From Hydromicrobium sp964415365 (lineage in GTDB: Bacteria > Actinomycetota > Humimicrobiia > Humimicrobiales > Humimicrobiaceae), in NCBI GenBank assembly GCA_964415365.1, contig CAYPYW010000003.1, forward strand, positions 39,761 to 103,760: DNA of 64,000 nt, in the 5' to 3' direction. Of the stretch, positions 16,830 through 25,880 are shown piece by piece. Numbering within the stretch: position 1 is the stretch's first letter; each line of letters begins with the position of its first letter. The translations under genes were made by a program, and so were the position numbers. Under the pieces are notes generated by a model, which searched no databases, was not told where the DNA came from, and saw only the letters and a program-made list of their open reading frames with translations.

Positions 16830-17900
16830 CTAGAGTTTTTTACAAAACTGCTCAATCTCTTTATTGGATTTTAATATATTAAATTCAATCCTGTATTTTT
16901 TCATTTCACCGGGTTTTATAGTAACAAGTTTCCCATCTTCTCTTTCGATAGCCCTGCCTCTCGGAAAGCTGTTTGAAGGTTCGATTCCACAGGTATATTC
17001 ACCTTCTCCGACCTGTTTCCATTGCACAAGATATGGTAAATTTTCCTTATTGAAAGCTAAAGAAATGCCTATGCCTTCTCCATTATTAAATTCACGATTT
17101 ATTATAGCGACATGTGAGTTACCATCCACGTCTGCTTCTATATCATGAAAGAATACCTGTTCTTTGTAATATTTAACCGGATCAGAAAATTCAGAAAACT
17201 TATCAAAGCCCTTTTTTGCTTCTTCATCTCTTGGTACAACTCTGGCTTCTCCCTCTACTAACTTTGAGGTTTTATCAAGTACGGGGTAACCGATATTTAC
17301 ATGATATAAAATCATCAAAGGAGATTCTGCAAATCCAATATTTTCAATATGATCTTCGAGGATTATTCTAGGGGTACTCATATATGTTGTTATTTTCCTT
17401 GAGAGTTCAAGTTTATCACCATAAACTTTTGTTTCTCTTACTTTTCCTGATATTTCCATAACACATTCATCATTTAACCATTTAGTGCTGGTACATATGT
17501 TTTCTGCAGGTGTATTGGAAATACGTCCATGGAGTCCAAGCTCCTCTCCGTTATCAGTTCCGGGCATGCCTGTTGTTGTTAAACCACAGGTAGTTAGAAG
17601 ACCTCCAAAAAAAGTCCTTAACCAGTCAAGGCCTTTACTCTCATAATATGCCGGTGATTTTTCCCTAATTGCGGATCTCCAGGCAATTGGGATTGATTTA
17701 AAGAGAAGGTTTGAGATATCCATACATCTATCGATTACGATTGTCATATAAATTCCACAGGGGCTGTAGATATCTGCTGCCCTTACTCCTCTTTCCTCCC
17801 CATCAATAAATTCGTATAGTTTGATACCTCCAAGCTGTGAAATGTCCCCAGCTTTTTTCAATATCTCTTCTTTCTTCAAATCCTTTCCAAATATATTCAT
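16830..17900 (-). CDS. DUF4432 aldose-1-epimerase-like protein
   Basis: A 356-residue beta-sandwich protein of the galactose-mutarotase superfamily (DUF4432). Conserved segments are IDRCMDISNLLFKSIPIAWR, FFGGLLTTCGLTTTGMPG, LGLHGRISNTPAE, LYHVNIGYPVL and YTCGIEPSNSFPRGRA. The H in LHGR and the N/H in YHVNIGYP fit sugar-ring contacts. It is cytosolic. It lies beside the MalK-type ATPase on the same strand, so a role in interconverting a sugar taken up by the neighbouring transporter is reasonable. Confidence 0.82.
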   Translation of the reverse strand: MNIFGKDLKKEEILKKAGDISQLGGIKLYEFIDGEERGVRAADIYSPCGIYMTIVIDRCMDISNLLFKSIPIAWRSAIREKSPAYYESKGLDWLRTFFGGLLTTCGLTTTGMPGTDNGEELGLHGRISNTPAENICTSTKWLNDECVMEISGKVRETKVYGDKLELSRKITTYMSTPRIILEDHIENIGFAESPLMILYHVNIGYPVLDKTSKLVEGEARVVPRDEEAKKGFDKFSEFSDPVKYYKEQVFFHDIEADVDGNSHVAIINREFNNGEGIGISLAFNKENLPYLVQWKQVGEGEYTCGIEPSNSFPRGRAIEREDGKLVTIKPGEMKKYRIEFNILKSNKEIEQFCKKL

Positions 17901-18372
17901 ATTCTCTCCTTTCTTTTTATATTTTAAGTGATTTTAGCATTAAATGATTTTGGCGTATATTTTATTTGTTAAGTATTTAGAAAATTTTATAAATCAGCAT
18001 AGGATTTGGTAGTGAATGACTTTAAGGATTGTGCAAAACTATTATTAAAGATAGGGAAAGTAGGCGCTTATATATTTCAATCAATTTTTTAAAAATTCTT
18101 ACGGGTATTTTCTCTACGAAGCTTAACTTCCAAAATATTTCTCCTTCTCCAAGTTAAGATAAGTTTTGTTAGCTATTGAGTATTATTTTGAAACGGGAGG
18201 ACATATTCCTTCATGGAGCAGATCACAGGAATATAAAAGGGTGATTAAAAGTTTTTTCAAATAGTTAATTTTATTTAAGATTATTCTTAAGTCTTGCTAA
18301 GGATTATAAAATAAAGGGCCATGCTATTAGTATAGATAAAAGTAACCCGCCTAATAATACAGAAATACGGTT
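17901..18372. other. Intergenic region without a recognisable gene
   Basis: No reading frame of coding quality is visible on either strand. Two small inverted repeats are present: CTTAACTT/AAGTTAAG at 18122-18129 and 18151-18158, and ATATTCCT/AGGAATAT at 18203-18210 and 18227-18234. Neither is followed by a clear U-run. The region separates the ATPase gene from the DUF4432 gene. Confidence 0.5.
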
Positions 18373-19485
18373 TTAAAATCGGGCTGATGGTGGAATGAGC
18401 TCGCCTCCAGCGGGATAAAAAAGAAGAATTTTACTTATATCGAAATTAAGATAAATATCCATACCCTTGTGTATTTTATGCAAATCTTTTGCAAAGCATA
18501 TAACATTTAAAATACGATTTTTAAATTTACATCTTATATTTACCTTCGGAAGAAATTTCTGTATCAAATCAACTTTTACTTTTATGCCAGTTTCCAGGGG
18601 TTTGATCGAAAAATTTATATCTTCGGGTCTTATGCCCAGTACCAATTCAGGTTCTTTATATAATTCTTTTAATATAGACTTATCTGCGTATTGTCCAATA
18701 TCTATTGAATAATTGTCAAAATAAAATTTCTGATCTTTTACAGTGCCATAAATAAAATTTATTCCCAGGGTCCCGAAAAAATCAGCGATGAATATATCCT
18801 TTGGGTAGTGGTAAATATTATAGGGACTATCAACCTGAATAAATTTACCATTATTTAGTACAGCAATCCTGTCAGCCAATGCCATTGCTTCACTCGTATC
18901 AGAAGTGACATATAGTGTTGTTGATTCTAATCTTGTAACTAATTTTTTAAGGTAGGTTTTGGTATTCATTCTTATTTTGGCATCAAGATTTGAAAGTGGT
19001 TCATCCATCAAAAAAGCTCTTGGATCATCTCTGATAATTGCCCTGCCCGTAGCAACCCTTTGTTTGTGACCTGCTGATAGTTCTCTAGGTAAGTAGTCAA
19101 GGTATCTTTCTACCTCGACATCAATCATATCAACAGTTGATTTTAATTTTTGAGATATTTTTTCTTCGGGGTATTTTTTTAGTCTCAATGGAAAAGTTAT
19201 ATTTTTTCTTGCAATTAAATTGGGATAAAGAGCATATTCCTGGAAAACCATTGATATGTTTCTCTCTGAGGGACTTAAATTTGTAAAGTCAACATCATCA
19301 AAAAAGACTTTACCGGAATAATTGGTGTCCAGTCCCGCAATAATTCTAAGCAGTGTAGTTTTACCACAACCTGAGGGACCAGTTATACACAAAAATTCTC
19401 CATCACTTATATCTAGCGAGATATTATCAAGTATAAGATTCTTGCTATAATATTTAGTTATATTTCGTAGGGAAATTTTTGACAT
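18373..19485 (-). CDS. MalK/UgpC-type sugar ABC importer ATPase
   Basis: A 370-residue ATPase. The nucleotide-binding domain has Walker A GPSGCGKTT (36-44), Q-loop Q82, Walker B MDEPLSNLD (D161, E162) and a C-terminal OB-type regulatory domain with LGIRPEDINF. Two departures stand out: the signature is LSAGH (136-140) instead of LSGGQ, and the switch position that is His in MalK (VTHD) is Ser195 (VTSD). An AAAGGTGGTGAG site precedes the start. It is divergent from the URO-D/sugar operon. Neither sugar ABC importer in the window has its own ATPase, so this subunit may serve both. Confidence 0.88.
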   Translation of the reverse strand: MSKISLRNITKYYSKNLILDNISLDISDGEFLCITGPSGCGKTTLLRIIAGLDTNYSGKVFFDDVDFTNLSPSERNISMVFQEYALYPNLIARKNITFPLRLKKYPEEKISQKLKSTVDMIDVEVERYLDYLPRELSAGHKQRVATGRAIIRDDPRAFLMDEPLSNLDAKIRMNTKTYLKKLVTRLESTTLYVTSDTSEAMALADRIAVLNNGKFIQVDSPYNIYHYPKDIFIADFFGTLGINFIYGTVKDQKFYFDNYSIDIGQYADKSILKELYKEPELVLGIRPEDINFSIKPLETGIKVKVDLIQKFLPKVNIRCKFKNRILNVICFAKDLHKIHKGMDIYLNFDISKILLFYPAGGELIPPSARF

Positions 19486-19670
19486 TTTAACTCACCACCT
19501 TTGTGAATTAATTTATTATAAGCTTACCACCTATATCATCCGGAGCTGAACCTGCCTTTTCGTGCCGGCAAATATGAGCCATACTGTCAAAATGGGTTTT
19601 ACCTTCATCTATTATTATAGACCTTTTGCTTTCAAAAGGTAGACTATTTACCGGACTCTTCATTAAATTA

Positions 19671-19724
19671 TTGCAATTTAAAAACCAATATGGTATATTT
19701 ACTATACGTATAGCTATACGAATA
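19671..19724 (+). promoter_or_regulatory. LacI-type promoter/operator of the URO-D sugar operon
   Basis: TTGCAA (19671-19676) and TATATT (19693-19698) are 16 bases apart. They are followed at once by two adjacent 12-base palindromes, CTATACGTATAG (19701-19712) and CTATACGAATAG (19713-19724, one mismatch). Each has a central CG, as LacI-family operators do, and the CG centres are 12 bases apart. The site would cover the start of transcription. The LacI gene two positions downstream is the likely ligand. Confidence 0.7.
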
Positions 19725-19749
19725 GCTGAGTTAAATATTGAGGCAAATA

Positions 19750-20946
19750 ATGAGTGATAAAAACAAGTTAACCAGCAGGCAAAGAATATTTAAGGCTTTA
19801 AAAAAGGAAGTTCCGGACAGAGTTCCAATATGTCCTGATTGCTCGAGGGAATATCCTGCAAAATATACTGGCAAGCCTTTTTGGGATGTATTTTTATTTA
19901 ATGATCCTGATAGAGTTACTGCCTATGTTGATTTAGCCAAAAAGTTTAATTTCGATTTGTGGATTGAGGGTCAAGAGATGGTTTTTGCTGATGGCAGGGT
20001 AGAAGAACAAAAAAAAGAAGTAGTGAAGAGTGGTAATAGGTATGAAGTAACTTATTACTATGAAACAAAGTTGGGTAAATTGGATAAGAAAGTTATTTTT
20101 CCTGAAAAAGAGCCACCATGGGTAAGTATACCCATCGTAAAAGATTTAAACGATGATTGGAAAAAGCTTTTAAGCTTGATGCCCCACCCGGATAGTGATA
20201 TCCCTTTTAAAGAATATAATTATTATATATCTAAAATCGGAAACTCAGGCGTTTCAACTATAAGGATTCATATTCCTACCAGCATGTGGTTTTTATATAG
20301 AAGTAATATAGAAGCTGCGATTCTTGATTATTATGATAATCAGAAAATAATGGAAAATGTAACGGGTAACTACTCTGCATATGCTCTGGAATTGATTCGA
20401 TTGATTTGCAAAGAAATAAAACCGGATGAAATAGAATTATCTGGCTGTAATGCATCAATGAGTGTTATATCGCCCCAGATTTACAAGAAATATAATCTAC
20501 CTTTCGTGGAAAAAGCAACAAGCATTTGCAAAGAGTCCGGAATTATATCCCACATGCATGTTGGCGGCAGGAGTAAGGAAATATTAGAGATGGTGATAGA
20601 TACTGATCTGGATGTGATTGAACCTTTGGAGAGAGAACCTTCAGGAAATATCAATATTGGCGAAGTTAAAAGCAAATATGGCAGTAAATTGTGCTTGAAA
20701 GGAAATGTCCACACAATTGAGGCTTTTGCAAATGGAACAATAGAACAAATAGAATTAGAGACATTAAAATGCATCAAAGACGCAGCTGCAGATGGCGGTT
20801 ATATTTTGGCCAGTGGTGACCAGGTCCCTTACGATACGCCAGAAGAAAATTTCATAACCTTTATAGAAACGGGGAAGAAATTTGGCACATATCCTCTGGA
20901 CATTGACAGTATAAATAAAAGAATTGAAGAATTAGAAAATTCATAA
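19750..20946 (+). CDS. URO-D superfamily protein, paralogue 1
   Basis: A 398-residue protein of the uroporphyrinogen decarboxylase / MtaA-CmuA superfamily (TIM barrel). It starts with TSRQRIFKALKKEVPDRVP, the usual N-terminal segment. The corrinoid methyltransferases carry an HxC zinc motif near here and a later Cys. In this protein the first region is HMHVGGRS and the second LASGDQVPYDTPEEN, so both cysteines appear to be replaced. A TTG 12 bases upstream extends the frame, but the ATG at 19750 has a GAGG site at good spacing. First gene of the operon. Heme synthesis is unlikely; the reaction is unknown. Confidence 0.8.
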   Translation: MSDKNKLTSRQRIFKALKKEVPDRVPICPDCSREYPAKYTGKPFWDVFLFNDPDRVTAYVDLAKKFNFDLWIEGQEMVFADGRVEEQKKEVVKSGNRYEVTYYYETKLGKLDKKVIFPEKEPPWVSIPIVKDLNDDWKKLLSLMPHPDSDIPFKEYNYYISKIGNSGVSTIRIHIPTSMWFLYRSNIEAAILDYYDNQKIMENVTGNYSAYALELIRLICKEIKPDEIELSGCNASMSVISPQIYKKYNLPFVEKATSICKESGIISHMHVGGRSKEILEMVIDTDLDVIEPLEREPSGNINIGEVKSKYGSKLCLKGNVHTIEAFANGTIEQIELETLKCIKDAAADGGYILASGDQVPYDTPEENFITFIETGKKFGTYPLDIDSINKRIEELENS

Positions 20947-20956
20947 AGGACTGTTT

Positions 20957-21973
20957 ATGGTTAATCAAAGAGATGTAGCTAAAAGAGCAGGTGTATCCTC
21001 TGCAACTGTCTCTGCGGTAATAAATAAAAACAAATTTGTAAGTGAAGATTTAAAAAAGAAAGTAGTCGATGCCATAAATGAATTGAACTATCAGCCGAAT
21101 ATAATTGCGAGAAGCTTAAAAGTCTCGAAAACTTTTACTATAGGTATTTTAATACCCAATATAAAAAGCCCGCCCTTTGCATATTTGGTCAGGGCGATGG
21201 AGGATGTTATCAGGTCGAATGGTTATGATTTAATCCTGAATAGCAGTGAAGAAGATGTAAAGATAGAAAAAGAAGTATTATTAAATTTCAGGGAAAAGAG
21301 AGTAGACGGAATGGTGATAGCGCCTTGTGGGAAAGCAAATATTGAATTGTTTGAAACATATAAAATGATTTTACCCATAGTTTTTATAGATAGGGATATC
21401 AAGGAACTTAATATGGATTATGTTGGAAGCGATAATTTCAATTCCACTTTTAAAACAGTTTCTTATTTGATAGAGCTTGGCCATAAGAATATTTCAATTA
21501 TTTCTTTGCCAACAGCTTTGTCCACAGGCCAGGAAAGATTTGAAGGTTATTTAAAAGCTCTTGAAACGAATAAATTAAATATTGATCCCCGGCTTATCAA
21601 AGAAGGCAATTTTACCAAGGAGGAAGGTTATAATAAAGCAATTGAGGTGTTAAAAAGCAAGGCCCCTCTTGATTCAATCATAATTAGTAATCACTTGATG
21701 ACTTTAGGATGCATGAAAGCTTTAAAGGAATTTAATCTAAGTATTCCCGGTGATGTAAGCATAGTTGGCTTTGATGATCTGCCCTGGAACGATTTTTTTG
21801 ATCCGCCATTGACAGTTGTTTCACAAAAAATGGACTTGATAGGTGAAAGAGCTGCAAAATTGATGATTAATAGAATAACTAAATGGAAAAATACCCCAAA
21901 AAATACAAGACCAAGAAAAATTATTATCGATTCAGAATTAATAATTAGGAATTCTTGCAGGAAGAGAGCGTAA
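20957..21973 (+). CDS. LacI family transcriptional regulator 1
   Basis: A 338-residue LacI/GalR regulator. The N-terminal helix-turn-helix is RDVAKRAGVSSATVSAVIN, followed by the hinge helix segment NIIARSLKVSKT. The sensor domain is of the periplasmic-binding type (FTIGILIPNIKSPPFAYLV, then GFDDLPWNDFFDPPLTVV). It is the second gene of the operon it probably controls, 10 bases after the first URO-D gene. The likely operator is the double CG-centred palindrome at 19701-19724. The effector is probably a sugar or polyol. Confidence 0.92.
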   Translation: MVNQRDVAKRAGVSSATVSAVINKNKFVSEDLKKKVVDAINELNYQPNIIARSLKVSKTFTIGILIPNIKSPPFAYLVRAMEDVIRSNGYDLILNSSEEDVKIEKEVLLNFREKRVDGMVIAPCGKANIELFETYKMILPIVFIDRDIKELNMDYVGSDNFNSTFKTVSYLIELGHKNISIISLPTALSTGQERFEGYLKALETNKLNIDPRLIKEGNFTKEEGYNKAIEVLKSKAPLDSIIISNHLMTLGCMKALKEFNLSIPGDVSIVGFDDLPWNDFFDPPLTVVSQKMDLIGERAAKLMINRITKWKNTPKNTRPRKIIIDSELIIRNSCRKRA

Positions 21974-22081
21974 AATACCAGCTTGACGAGCAAATACATT
22001 TAAAAATTCTTTCGTTAAAGCGCATGGGGTGTATACATAAAATACTAATTGATACCTGGCTTAAATAGGAAGGTTTAAAAA

Positions 22082-23113
22082 ATGAAAGCCGCAGTTTTAG
22101 AAGGAATTAAAAAAATGAATATTAGAGAAGTCCCCACCCCTATGCCAAAGGAAAATGAGGTTTTAGTTAAAGTGAAAGCTTGTGGGATTTGCCAGACGGA
22201 TTACTCAGCTTACACAGGTGCAAGGACAAATTGGAAACCTCCTATCATAATGGGGCATGAAATGAGCGGAACTGTTGAAATGTTGGGGGAGAAAGTGTCA
22301 GATTTTAAAGAAGGTGACGAGGTAATAGTATGTCCGCTTGTTTTTTGCGGTGATTGTAGAAATTGCAAGTTGGGTTTATACAATTATTGTCAAAAAGGGA
22401 TAGCATTGGGCGGAGATGGGCAGGATATCGTTTTAGACGGAGGATTTGCAGAATATATTTTAGCGCCTGTTTCATCTCTATATTACAAACCTGAAAACAT
22501 CTCATTTTCTGCTGCAGCGCTGACCGAACCTCTGGCGGGTTCATATAAAGGATTAATAGAATATACCAATCTAAAGATTTCGGAAGATATTGTGATAATT
22601 GGAGCAGGCAGCATGGGCTTATTGGTAACGATGATTGCATTAAGAGCAGGTGCGGGGAATGTGATAGTAGTTGATATTTCGGATTATAGATTAGAATTTG
22701 CCAGGAAACTTGGAGTGAAGCATGCAATCAATGCGAAAAAGGATGATGTTAAAGAAAAAGTGTATGAGATACTTCCCAATGGACCGGATATTGTTTTTGA
22801 AGCAGCAGGAGCTCTTGAAGCAGCAGATATGACATTTAATTTAGTCAGAAGGGGTACAAGGGTAAATATATTTGGTGTAATTGTTCCAGGTGAAATGAAA
22901 ATATCGCCGGCTGATGTTCATTTTTTAGAAACAAGAGTTGATGCTTCTTTTTCAGTGACGCCAAAAGTTATGATGAAGTCAATAGACCTTATGCAAAAAA
23001 AATTGATAGACCCTTCAGTGATAGTGACACATAAATTTTCACTCGATAACATCCAGGAAGCGTTTGATATGATGCCTGGAGAAGAGAGGATTAAGATAAT
23101 CATAGAACCTTAA
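22082..23113 (+). CDS. Zinc-dependent medium-chain alcohol/polyol dehydrogenase 1
   Basis: A 343-residue MDR-superfamily dehydrogenase of the sorbitol/threonine type. The catalytic zinc site is C37 in CGICQTD and the GHE motif. The four-cysteine structural zinc lobe (CGDCRNC plus a later Cys) is complete. The coenzyme fold has VIIGAGSMGLLV, and an Asp after the second strand (VVDIS) favours NAD. An AGGAAGG-type site precedes the start. It follows the LacI gene and should oxidise a secondary hydroxyl of the imported polyol or sugar. Confidence 0.9.
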   Translation: MKAAVLEGIKKMNIREVPTPMPKENEVLVKVKACGICQTDYSAYTGARTNWKPPIIMGHEMSGTVEMLGEKVSDFKEGDEVIVCPLVFCGDCRNCKLGLYNYCQKGIALGGDGQDIVLDGGFAEYILAPVSSLYYKPENISFSAAALTEPLAGSYKGLIEYTNLKISEDIVIIGAGSMGLLVTMIALRAGAGNVIVVDISDYRLEFARKLGVKHAINAKKDDVKEKVYEILPNGPDIVFEAAGALEAADMTFNLVRRGTRVNIFGVIVPGEMKISPADVHFLETRVDASFSVTPKVMMKSIDLMQKKLIDPSVIVTHKFSLDNIQEAFDMMPGEERIKIIIEP

Positions 23114-23152
23114 AATATTAAAGATCGAATAAATTTTTAGAAAGTTTAAAAA

Positions 23153-24211
23153 ATGAAAATAAAGTTAAATGAAACAAATGACAGATATTATAACCAGGCA
23201 CTAAATTTAAAAAAGACCGAAAAAGTACCAATATACTTTCCTTCACATGGGCATTTTTTAATAGAATGGTTAAAGATTGAAGCCAGAGATTATATTTTGA
23301 ATCCGGCTGTTACATTAGAATCGCAATTAAAATTTATAGAAAGATTTAATGGAATAAAAGGTGTGATTGGCCCGGACTATGGAATAGCGCTGCTACCCTC
23401 AATATTCGGTGCTAAAGTTCATTGGCAGAAAAACGATGTGCCGTGGGTTGAACCCTTGATAAAGACAATAAAAGATCTTGAGGATTTCGTAAGTGTAAAA
23501 GAACTGCCTGACCCGCTTTATTCAGGGCTCATGCCAGCCTATATTTCATCTTTTTATTTTATGAAAAAAGAATTAAAAGACTTGATGCCATTTCCTAAAG
23601 CTACCAATTCACCTTACTGTTTTGCGGATTATCTCTGTGGTTCAGCAAATCTGTATATTTGGGTAAGTGATTATCCGGACCTGGTCGTCAGACTTATGGA
23701 GAAATTAAAAAACTACATTATAAAACATCTTAAATGTCTGCAGGGATTATTCAATTTTGAATATGATTCTATTCTTATAAAAGATGACCAGTCTTCTTAT
23801 TTATCTCCAGAACAATTCAAAAAGTTTGTAAACCCATTTTGTGAAGAGGTAATCCAGGAAATCGGCACAAATAACAATATTTATAAGATGTGGCACAGCG
23901 ATGGAACTCTTTTTAATAATATAGAGAATATGATTTCACTAAAGATAAATGCACTGTGTTTTTTTGATCCAAGTGTTGATATAGAAGTATACAGGAATAA
24001 AGTAGGCGGAAAGATCTGTTTAATTGGTAATGTCCATCCATTGAAAGTATTGAGGGAAGGCACTCCGGAAGATGTAACGGATGAGTGCATAAGACAGATA
24101 AGAATCATGAAAAATATAGGTGGCTATGTACTTTCACCTGGGGGTGAAATTGCTGCCGGAACACCGGAAAAAAATATCGACGCCATGATAGAAAGTACAA
24201 AAATATTTTAG
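23153..24211 (+). CDS. URO-D superfamily protein, paralogue 2
   Basis: A 352-residue, divergent URO-D-fold protein. It lacks the usual long N-terminal start and begins near NQALNLKKTEKVPIYFPSHG. The region equivalent to the methyltransferase zinc motif is MWHSDGTLFNN, with Asp where HxC has Cys. The second site is YVLSPGGEIAAGTPEKN, with Gly where the last Cys would be. GKICLIGNVHPLKVL is the conserved barrel strand. Only 39 bases separate it from the dehydrogenase. A changed chemistry, or a binding-only role, is likely. Confidence 0.78.
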   Translation: MKIKLNETNDRYYNQALNLKKTEKVPIYFPSHGHFLIEWLKIEARDYILNPAVTLESQLKFIERFNGIKGVIGPDYGIALLPSIFGAKVHWQKNDVPWVEPLIKTIKDLEDFVSVKELPDPLYSGLMPAYISSFYFMKKELKDLMPFPKATNSPYCFADYLCGSANLYIWVSDYPDLVVRLMEKLKNYIIKHLKCLQGLFNFEYDSILIKDDQSSYLSPEQFKKFVNPFCEEVIQEIGTNNNIYKMWHSDGTLFNNIENMISLKINALCFFDPSVDIEVYRNKVGGKICLIGNVHPLKVLREGTPEDVTDECIRQIRIMKNIGGYVLSPGGEIAAGTPEKNIDAMIESTKIF

Positions 24212-24215
24212 TAAA

Positions 24216-24258
24216 AAGGAAGGTGATATAAAGGAAGGTGATATTAATGAAAGAATGA
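24216..24258 (+). other. Duplicated ribosome-site sequence with a three-codon frame
   Basis: AAGGAAGGTGATAT occurs twice, at 24216-24229 and 24231-24244, with a 15-base period. The second copy is followed by ATG AAA GAA TGA (24247-24258). It could be a leader or a slippage duplication. The receptor gene follows 114 bases later with its own AGGAGGAAG site. Confidence 0.4.
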
Positions 24259-24372
24259 AGTGAGATTTGATTGCTTATTTTAGTCTGCTTAGAAAACTAT
24301 TTGTAGCGACCAAAACTCAAGGAAATTTTATAAGAAAATAAAATTTAAGTAAATCTCTAGGAGGAAGATGAA

Positions 24373-25707
24373 ATGAAAAGTAAATTGTTTTTTATTCTTG
24401 CAGTTGTATTGGCAATAGTACTAACTTTAACTGTTGCAACAGCAGGATGCAAGAAAGCTGAGGAGTCAACAACAGAAACGGAACCGGCAGAAGAAGAATC
24501 AGCTGCAGAAGAGACAGCAGAAGAAGCAGAGACTGTAGAAGCAGAGCCCGTAACATTGACAATCTGGGATTGGCAAAATGCAGAAAATTATCTAGAAGCA
24601 TTTGATGAGATATTTGCTTTGTATAAGGAAGATCATCCTAATGTTGATTTTGACCATAAAGTTGTAACCTCAACTGACTATATGCAGATGTTAAAAGCAG
24701 CAATAACAGGGAATGAATTGCCTCAGATATTTGAGGTATGGACTGGAATGCAAATAGCAGAATATCATTCTGCATTATTGGATCTGACCGATATCATATT
24801 CGAAGATTCAGAGTGGAACGACTGGGTTGGCAAACAAGCATCGGCACTTGATGTTCAGTACGAAGGGAAAACTTACCTTGTGCCAATTGATATGTGGGAC
24901 GTAGGTGTTTATTGCAATAACAAGATATTAGATGATTATGGCCTGGAAATTCCAAACACAATAGATGACTTAATAAGTATGGTTCCGGTTCTGGGTGCTG
25001 ATGATATAAAACCGCTGTCATCAAATTTCCAAGATGTCTGGACAGCACAGTTTATTTTCACAGTATTTATACACCAGATAGAACCTGAAGGCAGCGGAAT
25101 GCAGATGCAGGCAGAAGCAGGGGAGATCAGCTGGAACAATCCCACTTTTATAGAGGCATGTGAGGGAATTAAAAAGATGTGGGACAATGGCGTTTTCAGG
25201 AGCGATGCATTTGCGAGAGCATATAATATAGACGGAATAGCTGAGTTCACCGACCAAAAATGCATGGGTCTCTGGGCCGGTGGTGATTGGTATACCGGAA
25301 CTGTTGTTGATGCAGGTATAGATGCTACAGCAATACCTTTCCCATTGATAAAAGAGGGTGCTGTACCTACATATCTGGCCAGCAATGGTCTGGCTTATGC
25401 TACCTATCCAGATAATCCGGATATGGAAGTTTCGTTGGATTTTATGAAGTTTTTATCATCGCCCGAAGTATCGAAAATATTTGTTAAGAATTCTATTCAT
25501 CCTGCAGCAAAAGTTCCGGAAGGGACCGAGATTGAGAATCCACTGCTTAAACAAGTGATAGAAACGGCACCTAATTACAAAGAAGCTAATCCATGGGTTT
25601 ATAATGCAGATGTGTCTACAGCTATTACTGACGGATTGGCTAATTATGTTCTTGGTGTAACTACGGTAGAAGAATTCCTGGATTCAATAGATGCTGCAAT
25701 GCAGTAA
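24373..25707 (+). CDS. Sugar ABC importer substrate-binding lipoprotein 1
   Basis: A 444-residue family 1 extracellular binding protein. The lipobox ends TAGC with the anchor at C26. A Glu/Thr-rich linker runs to about residue 57 and the first strand is VTLTIWDWQNAENYL. MWDVGVYCNNKILDDYGLEIP and CMGLWAGGDWYTGTV are the usual MalE/UgpB-type ligand-lobe segments, with several Trp available for sugar stacking. An AGGAGGAAG site precedes the ATG. A 12-bp hairpin follows. It works with the two permeases downstream. Confidence 0.9.
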   Translation: MKSKLFFILAVVLAIVLTLTVATAGCKKAEESTTETEPAEEESAAEETAEEAETVEAEPVTLTIWDWQNAENYLEAFDEIFALYKEDHPNVDFDHKVVTSTDYMQMLKAAITGNELPQIFEVWTGMQIAEYHSALLDLTDIIFEDSEWNDWVGKQASALDVQYEGKTYLVPIDMWDVGVYCNNKILDDYGLEIPNTIDDLISMVPVLGADDIKPLSSNFQDVWTAQFIFTVFIHQIEPEGSGMQMQAEAGEISWNNPTFIEACEGIKKMWDNGVFRSDAFARAYNIDGIAEFTDQKCMGLWAGGDWYTGTVVDAGIDATAIPFPLIKEGAVPTYLASNGLAYATYPDNPDMEVSLDFMKFLSSPEVSKIFVKNSIHPAAKVPEGTEIENPLLKQVIETAPNYKEANPWVYNADVSTAITDGLANYVLGVTTVEEFLDSIDAAMQ

Positions 25708-25713
25708 AAGCAA

Positions 25714-25751
25714 TGTTTGCATGCAGAGGAGCATTCCTTTGCATGCAAACA
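25714..25751 (+). other. Intercistronic hairpin after receptor gene 1
   Basis: A perfect 12-bp stem pairs 25714-25725 (TGTTTGCATGCA) with 25740-25751 around a 14-base loop. It begins 6 bases after the receptor stop. No U-run follows. It parallels the hairpins after the other two receptor genes in the window. Confidence 0.6.
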
Positions 25752-25880
25752 CCTGTATTTAGTTTTGCTGGTAATTTTTAAAAGTTATTTAACAATGGAA
25801 TGGAGAATTGAAAAATATATTTATTACTACTAATGTTTTTTAAGACTTAAGTAATAAATTTGTAATTCAGGTTTTATCAA

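Noticed and set aside
19621..19640. ACCTTTTG-CTTT-CAAAAGGT hairpin in the divergent spacer
   Set aside because: It is a perfect 8-bp stem but not followed by a U-run and not clearly placed relative to either promoter, so it could be an operator or nothing.
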